Both the position numbers and the translations under genes were made by a program. From Aureliella helgolandensis (GTDB taxonomy: Bacteria; Planctomycetota; Planctomycetia; Pirellulales; Pirellulaceae), in assembly GCF_007752135.1 (NCBI RefSeq), contig NZ_CP036298.1:372001-436000 (forward strand): 64,000 bases of DNA. The letters are read 5' to 3'. Position 1 is the first letter of the stretch. Each line of letters opens with the position of its first letter. Below the pieces are notes generated by a model, which did not search any database, had not been told where the DNA came from, and saw nothing but the letters and a program-made list of their open reading frames with translations. Below, piece after piece: positions 35,733 to 44,094 of the stretch.

Positions 35733-38003
35733 CTAGTCTAAGTACAAAAATTCTGGCGAATTCACCATCGACCACATTAGGTCTTCAATCAGCTTGCGGC
35801 GGTCGACGTCGGGTGCTGAAAACTCGGGGAGCAAAGCAGTCACTTCCGCAGCGTCTGCAGGGCGACTAAAGATGGTCAAGTAAAGCTCTTGAACGATACT
35901 CTCAGCGTCTCGATCCGACGCAGCCAACGCTTGGCAGCGACCACCATCGCTCGTAATGCGGTTCTGAATGTGGTTGGCATTCATCAAATGCAAGGCCTGC
36001 GTCATGGTGGCTGAGGTGGCTCGTTCGCATGGTGGGTCTTGATTGGGGTCGGGTCGGCCAAAGGCGTCTAGCAGTTCAGAACTGGCACGTACCGTCCACA
36101 ACTCCATCGCCCGCGTGCTCGATGGCAAGCCGCTAAAGCTCTCCGGCTGTCCCGTGATATCGGACAGCGCGTCGGAAACGACTTCTGCCCGGAGACGCTT
36201 CCGGTAGTGCCGAGAAAAATTGCGATTGTCGGCTAAGTTGGTAGCATTGGGTTGTGAGGAGAGGGCGTAGGTCTGGCTGGTGAGAATGGTGTGTAGGAGT
36301 TGCTTGTTGTCGTAGCCGACGTCTTGGAAGTGTTTTGCTAAGGCCGTCAGGAGCGGTTCGTTGCTGGGTGGGTTGGTAGCGCGGAGGTCATCGACAGGGT
36401 CTACGATTCCAACGCCCATCAGCTCGGCCCACAATCGATTGACCGCTACGCGGGCAAACGTAGGATTTTCCGGTGCGGTCATCCAATCTGCCAAAGCAAT
36501 CCGTGGATCTTCATCCTCTGCCAACTCAGCGACTTCACCAAACAGGGGCTTGGGTGGCAACACTTCGCCGGTGAGCGGATGTCGGACTTCTCCGCGAGAC
36601 TTGTTGAACACGATCTCTTCGCTACCGGAAATTGGGGGCGACAGTCCAGTTCCCTTGTAGCCAACTTTGGCGAAATGGGCTGCCATGCCATAGAAATCGG
36701 CTTGTCCGTATATTTCGAAGGGGTGCTGATGGCACTTGGCACACTCCATGCGCAAGCCTAAGAACAGCTGGCTGACCATCGTGGTGATCTCGTCGGGTGA
36801 GCGACGATCCCGAAAGATGGTGACGGCACCGTTGCGCCAGGTACTGCCTTGGGCGGTGACCAGCTGCCGCGCGAATTCGTCGTGCGGCAAGTTGCGACGG
36901 AATGCACTGCGAAGCCAACTGTCTAGGCTGTAGGTGGTCTTGATCCCCACGCGATATGGGTTGGGGCGCAGAAGATCTGCCCACTTATTCGCCCAGAAAT
37001 CGGCGTATTCGGGGCGGTTGAGCACTTCAGTCACCCACCGAGAACGCTTTTCGGGATCGGCATCCTGCAAGAATCGCGTGATCTCATCGGCGGTGGGGAG
37101 GCGGCCGATAGCGTCAAGGTAGACTCGGCGCAGGTACTGCGTATCGGTGCACGGATCGCTGGGGAGGATATTCAGTGTGGCCAGCTTCTGGTGGACCAGA
37201 GAGTCGATGAAGTTGGCTCGCGGCAATTCTTCGTAGCGCTCGGGCTCGATTTTATCAGGCCGCGGGACTGCGGTACTCCAGGTAGCAATCATCCCCATGT
37301 AACGCGCCATGATCGTCGCCTCGCCAGGGAGCATGCCGGCTTGCAGTTGTCCGTTGGCATCGACCGACACCACCGCAGCCTCGTTCGACTGGTAGGCGCA
37401 CATCCGCGTAACATCGCGCGTGGAACCATCGCTGTAGGTTGCGGTTACCGTCAGAGCTTGCGCCTGTCCAGCCTGGAGCGAGTGAGGATCGGGAGAGGTT
37501 TGGATGCTAACTAATACCGGGTCCGTCGGCGTGGTGCGTTGCGTACCGGAGCGAATCCAGCTGAGCAGAAGCTGGTAATCTTCATCCTCTTCGGTGAATC
37601 GAATGCCGCCGCCGTGAGGAAGTTGCCCGGTGGCTTTGGTGAGCAGCAGACTCTCGTGCGGGGCGGCGGGCGAGAGCCGGCGGCCACGCGTGTTCTTGAC
37701 GATGGAATCGTAGTCCATGTTGGCGTCAAAGCCGAGTAGAGACAGCTCAAATCCGTTTTGTCCTCGAGCTTTTCCATGGCAGGGGCCAGCGTTGCAACCG
37801 CGCGCCGTAAGGATCGGCTGAATGTCCAGCTCAAATTTGAGAGGCGGATTCGTCTCCGAGGATGCTCCTGGTCGCTCGTCCAGGCGAGGCTCGGCTGCTT
37901 GGACGGCGAGCGCGCAGAGGATGATTCCAGCCAGCATTGCAAGTCCGGCGAGAGGTTTCCTGCGTGTTAGCACGGCTGCGATGCGGTCTGGCGGTTGAGA
38001 CAT
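35733..38003 (-). CDS. DUF1549/DUF1553 protein with cytochrome c-like domain (module B)
   Basis: 756 aa from the ATG at 38003; the frame opens earlier (38054) but this start gives a normal signal peptide (LAMLAGIILCALAVQAAEP). Cytochrome c-like domain with RGCNAGPCHGKARGQNGFELSLLGF (CX4CH) and HGGGIRF; a Big2-type insert with ATYSDGSTRDVTR; DUF1549 with FIDSLVHQKLATLNILPSD and RRVYLDAIGRLPT; a CAKCHQHPFEIYG site (CXXCH); DUF1553 with NPTFARVAVNRLWAELMGVG, ATNPPSNEPLLTAL and the C-terminal LYLTIFSRPAD and VNSPEFLY. Lacks the Pro-rich N-terminal Ig region of the module A paralogue. First gene of module B. Confidence 0.93.
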   Translation of the reverse strand: MSQPPDRIAAVLTRRKPLAGLAMLAGIILCALAVQAAEPRLDERPGASSETNPPLKFELDIQPILTARGCNAGPCHGKARGQNGFELSLLGFDANMDYDSIVKNTRGRRLSPAAPHESLLLTKATGQLPHGGGIRFTEEDEDYQLLLSWIRSGTQRTTPTDPVLVSIQTSPDPHSLQAGQAQALTVTATYSDGSTRDVTRMCAYQSNEAAVVSVDANGQLQAGMLPGEATIMARYMGMIATWSTAVPRPDKIEPERYEELPRANFIDSLVHQKLATLNILPSDPCTDTQYLRRVYLDAIGRLPTADEITRFLQDADPEKRSRWVTEVLNRPEYADFWANKWADLLRPNPYRVGIKTTYSLDSWLRSAFRRNLPHDEFARQLVTAQGSTWRNGAVTIFRDRRSPDEITTMVSQLFLGLRMECAKCHQHPFEIYGQADFYGMAAHFAKVGYKGTGLSPPISGSEEIVFNKSRGEVRHPLTGEVLPPKPLFGEVAELAEDEDPRIALADWMTAPENPTFARVAVNRLWAELMGVGIVDPVDDLRATNPPSNEPLLTALAKHFQDVGYDNKQLLHTILTSQTYALSSQPNATNLADNRNFSRHYRKRLRAEVVSDALSDITGQPESFSGLPSSTRAMELWTVRASSELLDAFGRPDPNQDPPCERATSATMTQALHLMNANHIQNRITSDGGRCQALAASDRDAESIVQELYLTIFSRPADAAEVTALLPEFSAPDVDRRKLIEDLMWSMVNSPEFLYLD

Positions 38004-38175
38004 CGGCACTCTTGCGAGAGGGAGGGGAGCGGCGGGGTGCTGGGCGCGCACCAATGACTGGCGCTTGTTCGAGCCATAGTTGGCGAGCCAGCCAGGGAGG
38101 CTGAACTAGGGTAGGCGGGGATTGGGGAGGGGATCAACGCGTCGGGAGGGCCGTACGGCGCTCTCCATACCGTTC

Positions 38176-38184
38176 ATTATAGCA
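38176..38184 (-). promoter_or_regulatory. Extended -10 promoter of module B
   Basis: On the minus strand the sequence reads TG-C-TATAAT: a perfect -10 hexamer (38176-38181) with the extended TGn element. No good -35 lies 17 bases upstream, as expected for an extended -10 promoter. Transcription would start near 38169, giving a leader of about 165 bases before the DUF1549 gene. Confidence 0.5.
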
Positions 38185-38203
38185 TAGCGGATTGTCCGTT
38201 GGC

Positions 38204-38231
38204 CTGCAATTTTTAGTTGAACGCTAGCTCT
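38204..38231. repeat. Short dispersed element, copy 2
   Basis: CTGCAATTTTTAG-TTGAACGCTAGCTC, closely matching 9819-9846 over about 26 bases with two substitutions and two one-base gaps. It lies just upstream of the module B promoter. Confidence 0.45.
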
Positions 38232-38285
38232 GGACCTTGGTAGTTTAACGCCTGATGTCAAAAATTTCATCTCTAGCGTTCCAAC
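38216..38285. other. Inverted repeat in the module B/glycine-zipper intergenic region
   Basis: GAACGCTAG (38219-38227) and CTAGCGTTC (38273-38281) are perfect complements; allowing one bulged base the pairing extends to AGTTG / CAACT, about 13 pairs, around a 45-base AT-rich loop. The left arm is part of the dispersed element. The remaining intergenic sequence (38004-38463) holds the minus-strand promoter and no gene I recognise. Confidence 0.5.
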
Positions 38286-38463
38286 TGTCGATCCTCTACA
38301 AGAGAAGAGGCCAGTGGCGGGAAAATGCCTAGCTATAGCCCTTAAGTGGGGCGAGGAGCATTGTCCCGATCATTTGCGCAGGCATGTGCGGCTGAAGTTG
38401 GCCGCGAGCGACGCGACTGTGCCGGACGGAACCCCCGAAAATTATTGCTGCGAGTAAGACGGT

Positions 38464-39156
38464 ATGAACAAGCATTTTACGCTAGCTGTGGTCGTGGTTT
38501 TCGCCTGTTCCAACGTGGCGTGGGGGCAGCGAACGAATACCACCGGAGGCGCCGCCGTCGGAGGTGCCGCAGGGGCGATTATTGGTGGTATTATCGGGCA
38601 TCAGAACGATGAGACCCCAGAGGGAGCCTTGATCGGTGGCGCGGTTGGCGCAATCACCGGTGGTTTGCTCGGACGGGCCAAAGACAATCAAATTACAGAA
38701 CAGCAATACCGTCAGCAGCAAGCCTACTACCAGGGCCAGCAACAGGCCTACGCACAGCAGCAGGTTATTGCGGAAACTGGCGTCAATATTAATGACGTGG
38801 TCAACATGTCCCGCAGTGGCTTGAATGAGACCTTGATCTTGAATCACATCCAGGCCAAGGGAGTGCAGCGACGTTTGGAGGTCAGTGAGATTATTGCCTT
38901 GCACCAGCAAGGGGTCAGCGATGTTGTGATTTCAGCAATGCAGTCAGCGCCCCTAGCGGCTCAACTGGCCGCGCCGCGCACTGTCTCTCAACCTCCGGTT
39001 GTGGTGCAACAGCCCCGCGTCGTCGTGCAGGAACCCGTCATTTATCAGCGTCCACCAGTGATGGTGCATGAGTACTATCGCCCCTATCCGGTCTACTACG
39101 GACATGGCCATCGTCATGGGCATCACCGATCCTCTTCGATTCATATCGGTTTTTAG
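38464..39156 (+). CDS. Exported glycine-zipper protein
   Basis: 230 aa. A signal peptide (LAVVVVFACSNVAWG-Q) is followed by two glycine-zipper hairpins, GGAAVGGAAGAIIGGIIG and EGALIGGAVGAITGGLLG, which usually insert in or associate with the outer membrane. A Gln/Tyr-rich linker (QQYRQQQAYYQGQQQAYAQQQ) follows, then a compact helical region (NINDVVNMSRSGLNETLILNHIQ ... VSEIIALHQQGVSDVVISAMQ), and a Pro/Val- then His-rich tail (YYGHGHRHGHHRSSS) that could bind metal. The family is common in planctomycetes and is not characterised. Divergent from module B. Confidence 0.82.
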   Translation: MNKHFTLAVVVVFACSNVAWGQRTNTTGGAAVGGAAGAIIGGIIGHQNDETPEGALIGGAVGAITGGLLGRAKDNQITEQQYRQQQAYYQGQQQAYAQQQVIAETGVNINDVVNMSRSGLNETLILNHIQAKGVQRRLEVSEIIALHQQGVSDVVISAMQSAPLAAQLAAPRTVSQPPVVVQQPRVVVQEPVIYQRPPVMVHEYYRPYPVYYGHGHRHGHHRSSSIHIGF

Positions 39157-39242
39157 GCTGAGTTGCCCACCGCAGCGATGAGCTGGAGTAAGCTAAGGGA
39201 TCTACCACCTACCATCAACAAGTGTGTATCCCGAGGTTCATC

Positions 39243-40166
39243 ATGCAGCGAGAGTATTTGTCGCGTCGCGCGTTCGTTGGTTCTGCTTCTGCCCTCGCCT
39301 TGCTGGCGGCTGCTCCGCAGCGTGCCGTCCTGGCTGGAGAGGTTTCTCATTCGTCACCACCCAGGCGAATGTTCAAGACGCTCAAGATCGGCATGGTGCG
39401 TGTCGAGGGGGATCTGACCACCAAGTTCAAGGCCGCTAAACGCGCGGGATTTGATGGGATTGAGCTGAATAGCCCAGGTATCGACGTCGAGGCAACCAAG
39501 GCTGCGATCGCTGAAACCGGACTCGTCGTTGACGGCTCCGTGTGTAGCACGCACTGGAATATTCGGCATTCTAGTCCCGACGCGGCTGTCCGAGCTCAAG
39601 CCCTGGCAGATCTGCAGACCGCACTTCGAGAGACGCATGCCGTGGGAGGTCATACGGTGCTGTTGGTGGTCGGTAAGGGGGAGGACGGTACCGAGGAGGA
39701 GGTCTGGCAGCGCTCCATCGCCAATATTCGCCAAGCGCTGCCGCTGTGCGGTGAATTGGGAATGACGATCGCCATCGAAAATGTTTGGAATCAGTTCCTA
39801 TATACCCACGATGGTCCAGACGATCAAACAGCTGACAAGTTCGTGAAGTACGTGGACGAATTCGACTCCCCTTGGGTAGGTATGCAGTTCGACATTGGCA
39901 ATCACTGGAAATACGGAGACCCTGCCAGCTGGATTCGCCAGCTGGGGCGTCGAGTCGTGAAGCTCGACATCAAGGGGTTCAGTCGCGCCGAGCAAAAGTT
40001 TGCCGACATTACGGAGGATGACTTGCCTTGGGCCGAGGTGCGAAAAGCACTGGATGACATCAATTTTCACGGCTGGGTCGCAGCCGAAGTTGGCGGAGGC
40101 GATGAAGAGCGGTTGGGGAAGATTGCTAAACAGATTGACAATGCATTGAATCTGAGTCCCGGCTAG
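39243..40166 (+). CDS. Tat-exported sugar phosphate isomerase/epimerase-like TIM barrel
   Basis: 307 aa from the ATG at 39243, which directly precedes a twin-arginine signal (LSRRAFVGSASALALLAAAP). The AP endonuclease 2/xylose isomerase-like barrel shows GFDGIELNSPG, HWNIRHSSPD, GGHTVLLVVG, GMTIAIENVWNQFL (metal Glu), VGMQFDIGNHWKYGDP (Asp/His), VVKLDIKGFSR and WVAAEVGGGDE (final Glu). Exported members of this family are typical of planctomycetes and probably act on sugars or cyclitols in the periplasm. A hairpin terminator follows 21 bp after the stop. Confidence 0.88.
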   Translation: MQREYLSRRAFVGSASALALLAAAPQRAVLAGEVSHSSPPRRMFKTLKIGMVRVEGDLTTKFKAAKRAGFDGIELNSPGIDVEATKAAIAETGLVVDGSVCSTHWNIRHSSPDAAVRAQALADLQTALRETHAVGGHTVLLVVGKGEDGTEEEVWQRSIANIRQALPLCGELGMTIAIENVWNQFLYTHDGPDDQTADKFVKYVDEFDSPWVGMQFDIGNHWKYGDPASWIRQLGRRVVKLDIKGFSRAEQKFADITEDDLPWAEVRKALDDINFHGWVAAEVGGGDEERLGKIAKQIDNALNLSPG

Positions 40167-40187
40167 AAGCTCTCCGGCTTGAAAGCG

Positions 40188-40213
40188 AAGTGGGCCCGCC
40201 CACGCTTGTTTTC
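40188..40213 (+). terminator. Probable intrinsic terminator after the TIM-barrel gene
   Basis: AAG-TGGG (40188-40194) pairs with CCCA-CTT across a CCCG loop, with two unpaired bases on the 3' side, then TTGTTTTC (40206-40213). Position 22 bases after the stop codon supports a terminator role. Confidence 0.5.
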
Positions 40214-40646
40214 GCGAGTGATCGTGGCTGGCCGGCACGGCGCAGTGCGCTACGCTTTGCTATCCCCAACGCGACTCGGCAATCGGTTTGTGGCGAGCGA
40301 CCGTCTGGCGTGGTCGTTGGCCAGATGCGGGGCGGCGGAGCAAGCACTGCGAAAGTTGGCCATAACGAGATCGGCCGTAACGGTATCGGTCGCTAGTTCT
40401 GTAGGACTTAGCCGCCAGGCATCGCGATGTCATTCCTTGAGGGGTGGGCAACGCAGTCCAGCTTTTTCATCAGAAATGTTGGAGCGAGGATTTGAAGGCA
40501 CCCACCGCCCCGCTGCGCTCGAGGCGCGGCGGCTCTGGGATTGGAGGACCGGCTGCTGCTTCTCGCAACCACTATCGAAGGCTATTGCACATGGAGGGGA
40601 GGATTGTTGTGGCAGTGCTCGGTCGACATCCGCAGGGAGTCGTCGC
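40214..40646. other. Intergenic stretch before the glycosyltransferase gene
   Basis: About 430 bases. The glycosyltransferase frame stays open through it, but codons before 40647 show no family resemblance and are followed by a good ribosome site and the first membrane helix. It contains GCTACGCTTTGC (40249-40260), also found at 48056-48067; otherwise nothing recognisable. Confidence 0.45.
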
Positions 40647-41777
40647 ATGTTGACCATTCTTTTTGCAGCTTGTCTCGTCCTGCTTGCAGCCTTGCCCGCT
40701 TGGCTTACATTTCGCAATTTGCCACTGTTCCAACCTCTTGCTCCACTGCTCGAGTCGGATCGTGCGCCAGCCGTCTCGGTGTTGATCCCTGCCCGCAATG
40801 AGGCAGCGGGAATCGAGGAGGCAATCACGCGAGTGCTGGAAAGTCGCGGCGTGCGGATTGAGCTGCTCGTCATGGACGACCACTCGGCAGATCAGACCGC
40901 CAGTCTAGTCGCTCAACGGGCCTCTGAAGATTCGCGAGTGCGGTTGCTGTTGGCGCCCGAGTTGCCCGCCGGTTGGAATGGCAAGCAGCACGCCTGCTGG
41001 CATCTCGCGCAAGCGGCGCAGTTCGAGTTTCTGTTGTTCGTGGATGCGGATGTTCGTCTGGCCACCGATGCAATTGCGCGTTTGGTGGCAAGGCTGCAGG
41101 GATCGGACGTTTCGCTGCTGAGCGGTTTTCCCCATCAGGAAACGGAGACCTGGCTAGAAAAATTGCTGATCCCAATGATGCATTTCGTACTGCTTGGCTA
41201 TTTGCCGCTAGACCAGATGCGAGCCAATACACAGCCAGGTTTTGGAGCTGGGTGCGGGCAGCTCTTTCTGGCTCGACGTCAAGACTACTTTGACTCAGGC
41301 GGCCATCGTGGCATCCAATCGTCGCGGCATGATGGATTGAAATTGCCCCGAGCGTTTCGAGCGGCTGGATTCAAAACAGATGTGTGCAATGCTGAGGATA
41401 TCGCGCGGGTTAGGATGTACGCGTCGGCCGCGGCCGTCGTTCAAGGCCTGTTGAAAAATGCAACGGAGGGGATCGCCAACGATCGATTGATTGGCCCTTT
41501 CACCGTACTGTTGGCGGGGGGCAGCGTGTTACCGATTCTCTCGCTACCCCACGCGATCCAACATGGCTGGAACTCGATTGCGGTGGCACTGCTCGCACTG
41601 GCAACCCTGCTGAGCTTTCTGCCGCGGGCCTTGATCGCTCTACGGTTGGGGCAATCTTGGCTGGGAGTGGTGCTGCAACCGCTCGCAGTGGCGGTGTTTC
41701 TCGGAATCCAGTGGTGGGCATTCTTGCGGGCAAAGTTGGGGAGGGAGGCTGTCGCGTGGCGTGGGCGCAACGCGTAG
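40647..41777 (+). CDS. Glycosyltransferase family 2, membrane-bound (HpnB/carotenoid-type)
   Basis: 376 aa from the ATG at 40647, with GGGAG 8-9 bases upstream. One N-terminal helix (LTILFAACLVLLAALPAWL) anchors a GT-A domain: SVLIPARNEAAGIEEAI, LLVMDDHSADQTASLV, PAGWNGKQHACW, FLLFVDADVRLA (metal DxD), and GCGQLFLARRQDYFDSGGH with RHDGLKLPRAFR. Three or so C-terminal helices follow. The PAGWxGK and DADV patterns resemble hopanoid-associated HpnB and carotenoid glycosyltransferases, so a lipid or terpenoid acceptor is likely. No hopanoid or carotenoid genes are adjacent. It is convergent with the transglutaminase gene, 47 bp apart. Confidence 0.87.
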   Translation: MLTILFAACLVLLAALPAWLTFRNLPLFQPLAPLLESDRAPAVSVLIPARNEAAGIEEAITRVLESRGVRIELLVMDDHSADQTASLVAQRASEDSRVRLLLAPELPAGWNGKQHACWHLAQAAQFEFLLFVDADVRLATDAIARLVARLQGSDVSLLSGFPHQETETWLEKLLIPMMHFVLLGYLPLDQMRANTQPGFGAGCGQLFLARRQDYFDSGGHRGIQSSRHDGLKLPRAFRAAGFKTDVCNAEDIARVRMYASAAAVVQGLLKNATEGIANDRLIGPFTVLLAGGSVLPILSLPHAIQHGWNSIAVALLALATLLSFLPRALIALRLGQSWLGVVLQPLAVAVFLGIQWWAFLRAKLGREAVAWRGRNA

Positions 41778-41824
41778 TGCGGTGCGCGGTAGGATGCTCT
41801 ATCAACCAGTTGTTGCTGGGCGTC

Positions 41825-42955
41825 CTAAGGGGCCGCTTCTTCGGAGCGATTTGCAGCGCCATTGAGATCTGGTGCGGGGATGGCGGCCGCGTCCCCCAGT
41901 AGCTGCCGAACGAACTCAACACGTGGGGTACCCTTCCCCAGCACTTTCTTCGAGGACAGATAGTCCGCCAAGTAGCGTTGGACTTCGGTTTGCTCAGGAA
42001 CTTTGAAGCGATCTCCTTTCTGCAGGATGGGGAGGTACTCAGGCATGGAGCCGAAGTTTCGCGTGCCGGCGACTTGGCAGGGGAACCAGTAGCCTTGGCC
42101 CTCTTTGTCTTCCAGGTAGAATTCGGGGTAGCAGTGGTTGGGTAGCCACACGCAGCGGGCTGGCACGCGCGCCGCACGGCAAAGTGCCACAAACGTGCTG
42201 GTCATCTCTTCGCAATCACCCGTCCCGTCGCGCAGCGCCTCGCGCACCGTCTTGAGATCTCCGCGTTCGTAGGCGATATTCTCGCGCACCCAATCGTACA
42301 TCATCTCGATCTTTTTCCAGTCGGTCAGCGGCTCGCTGGCCTCAATTTCCTTGACGATCTTGCGTATCTCGGAGATTGACGATTCGATGAACGGGCTATC
42401 CTTGATGTAGAGCCCTAGATCGCGACGAATGCGTCGCGGAATCACGAATTCAGTAGTTTCCTCGGGGCCAACAATATGGCTCTTTTGAATACGCACCCGA
42501 ATGGTGCCTTCGACGGTCGAATTGCCTGGGATGACCGGTGCAAACATCAGGAGCTGCTGATTCCCTCCTGGCAATTCGCGGAAGTCATGGCGGAAATTAG
42601 CGGGCATGTTGACCTGCAAAATTTCAACCGTCTGTTCGGGCCAAGGAGTGGGGAAGACCGTGGTGGCAAGCGTGCTGAGCATGTTGCCCGACCCGGAAGT
42701 GACTTTGACTCCTATGAGCATTTCGAGGGTTTTCGGGGCGACCATTTGCAGCGGGGCGGGCGCATCGGTTTCCGCGTTGTCGGTTTCCGACGCGAGGGGC
42801 CTGGCACCCGCCTCACTGCCAGATTCCGAGATACTTTGAGCCAGAGCCGGACGCTGAGCAAAAGTCAGTAGGGTGGAGCAAAGCATGGCCACCAGGAAGA
42901 GCTGGCGTTGGAGGTGGATGGGGTGGGCCGAGGCCCTTGCAATACAGAATGGCAT
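41825..42955 (-). CDS. Exported transglutaminase-like cysteine protease domain protein
   Basis: 376 aa. Signal peptide in the first 40 residues (LFLVAMLCSTLLTFAQRPALAQ; Met24 at 42886 is an alternative start). The first half is a beta domain. The transglutaminase-like core has WVRENIAYERGD, the catalytic Cys in GTGDCEEMTSTFVALCRAARVPAR, the His in LPNHCYPEFYLED, and GQGYWFPCQVAGT where the acidic residue would fall. Planctomycete homologues are periplasmic and may cleave or crosslink peptides. It is one of two transglutaminase-fold proteins in the window and has no adjacent same-strand partner. Confidence 0.87.
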   Translation of the reverse strand: MPFCIARASAHPIHLQRQLFLVAMLCSTLLTFAQRPALAQSISESGSEAGARPLASETDNAETDAPAPLQMVAPKTLEMLIGVKVTSGSGNMLSTLATTVFPTPWPEQTVEILQVNMPANFRHDFRELPGGNQQLLMFAPVIPGNSTVEGTIRVRIQKSHIVGPEETTEFVIPRRIRRDLGLYIKDSPFIESSISEIRKIVKEIEASEPLTDWKKIEMMYDWVRENIAYERGDLKTVREALRDGTGDCEEMTSTFVALCRAARVPARCVWLPNHCYPEFYLEDKEGQGYWFPCQVAGTRNFGSMPEYLPILQKGDRFKVPEQTEVQRYLADYLSSKKVLGKGTPRVEFVRQLLGDAAAIPAPDLNGAANRSEEAAP

Positions 42956-43420
42956 GCGGAAACCTGCTCTATGCGGTAAGTGGAATCAGTTTGAACCGTG
43001 GAAGGAGGCCCTTGCCTGGGCCCAATACCACGCTCAAGGGGGAATTGCAGACGATGGCTGGTGTGAAGCTAGTGCATCATTCATTCCAAAGGCGCCTACT
43101 ATTTTGATCCAACTGGCTTCAAACGCAAAATTTGGCGTCGAAATACGGCTTCGTGCAGTGGGAGCGTACCGAAAGAAGGAGGCGGCTGCGCTTCAGTTCT
43201 GGCTGCCAGCGTGGCAATTTCGTTCCAGCACCTGTGGCATCCCAGGGGGAGATTGCTTGGGTGGCCCGCTCCCAGGCCGAGGGCCAGGGAGCGTGATTGG
43301 CAGGGGAACTTGAGAGGGATAGAGGTCGATAGCCGGTTTTGCGACGTGTTTACGCTGCTGTGCGTTGAGGCTGACCTTAAATGCAACCCGCAACACAGGC
43401 GTCCGTATTCAGAATTCGGT
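42956..43420. other. Intergenic stretch with a strong GC hairpin
   Basis: 465 bases between two minus-strand genes. CGCTCCC (43267-43273) and GGGAGCG (43287-43293) pair fully, and inside an A-A mismatch GGCC (43275-43278) pairs with GGCC (43282-43285) around GAG. No T run follows on either strand, so its role (attenuation, stability, protein site) is open. No gene is recognisable. Confidence 0.55.
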
Positions 43421-43696
43421 TTAGGTCGTCGGAGTGATCGTGCTCATCGGAGGACTAATGGTACCCTCATTGAAGCTCTCGACAGGATATTCGTTGCCGT
43501 AGTAGATGTTGCTACCGTTCAATCCGCTGTCGTAGCTGCCATAGCCGGCGGAGTTTTCGCAGCCGACGCAGCCAGGCGCGGGGGCCGGTGGCAGGGTGGC
43601 GCAGTTCGTGTTGCAAGGAGCTCCCCGGCGGAGTGGAAGCCAACCGCATCCAGAGCTGAAAAGGCAGACAATTCCGAGTATGGCGATCTTTTTCAT
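43421..43696 (-). CDS. Small Cys-rich lipoprotein
   Basis: 91 aa. The ATG at 43696 has GAGGG about seven bases upstream. A lipoprotein signal ends at the lipobox FSSGC (C17). The mature part carries four further Cys as CNTNC and CVGC, then a Tyr/Ser/Gly/Asn-rich tail (SAGYGSYDSGLNGSNIYYG) and a Thr/Pro end. Lipid anchoring and low complexity suggest a surface or periplasmic structural peptide; the paired Cys could bind metal or form disulfides. No homologous family is known to me. Confidence 0.75.
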   Translation of the reverse strand: MKKIAILGIVCLFSSGCGWLPLRRGAPCNTNCATLPPAPAPGCVGCENSAGYGSYDSGLNGSNIYYGNEYPVESFNEGTISPPMSTITPTT

Positions 43697-44085
43697 TGTG
43701 TTTCCCTCGTGTTCAAGTAACGTAGCAAAGTTTCAACAATCGGTAGGATCCCTAACTACCCGTTGAACTCTACAACCTGTCTAGGGATGTGCAAACGAAA
43801 CATGTTGAAAATAAACAACATAGTCGTGCGATTCGTTGCAGTTTTCCCTCGTCACCGCCTAGTGCGAAGTGGCATATTCCCTAGAATCCAATCCACCGCT
43901 TTTGTGAGTCTGTTCACTAACTACCGACAGCAATTTGGTCCCCGTATGCTCGTCAGTCCGTATTCCTATGGGGGAACCGACGACGATCATTCGATGATTC
44001 GAAAACGGGCATTGCGAGTTTTATTTCTTCGGTAGTTTTAGTTCTCAGTGATCGGCGTCAAGCGCTGAGAGTCGGGTAAGTAGGA
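43697..44085. other. AT-rich divergent intergenic region
   Basis: Nearly 400 bases upstream of the small lipoprotein (-) and the Tat hydrolase (+). A 90-codon open frame (43763-44035) lacks family resemblance or a ribosome site. An inverted repeat, TCTCAGTG (44043-44050) with CGCTGAGA (44063-44070), lies immediately before the candidate -10 at 44089 and could be an operator. Confidence 0.45.
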
Positions 44086-44094
44086 TGATATAAA
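44086..44094 (+). promoter_or_regulatory. Candidate extended -10 promoter of the Tat hydrolase gene
   Basis: TG-A-TATAAA with the hexamer at 44089-44094. The upstream inverted repeat (44043-44070) covers the -35 position. The start point would be near 44101, which argues against an ATG at 44094 and for the ATG at 44247. Confidence 0.35.

Noticed and set aside
40179-40646. An in-frame 156-codon extension upstream of the glycosyltransferase
   Set aside because: It shows no family resemblance, covers a probable terminator, and the ATG at 40647 has a good ribosome site and starts the first helix.
43763-44035. A 90-codon + strand open frame in an AT-rich gap
   Set aside because: No family resemblance, no ribosome site, unusual composition; more likely a chance frame.
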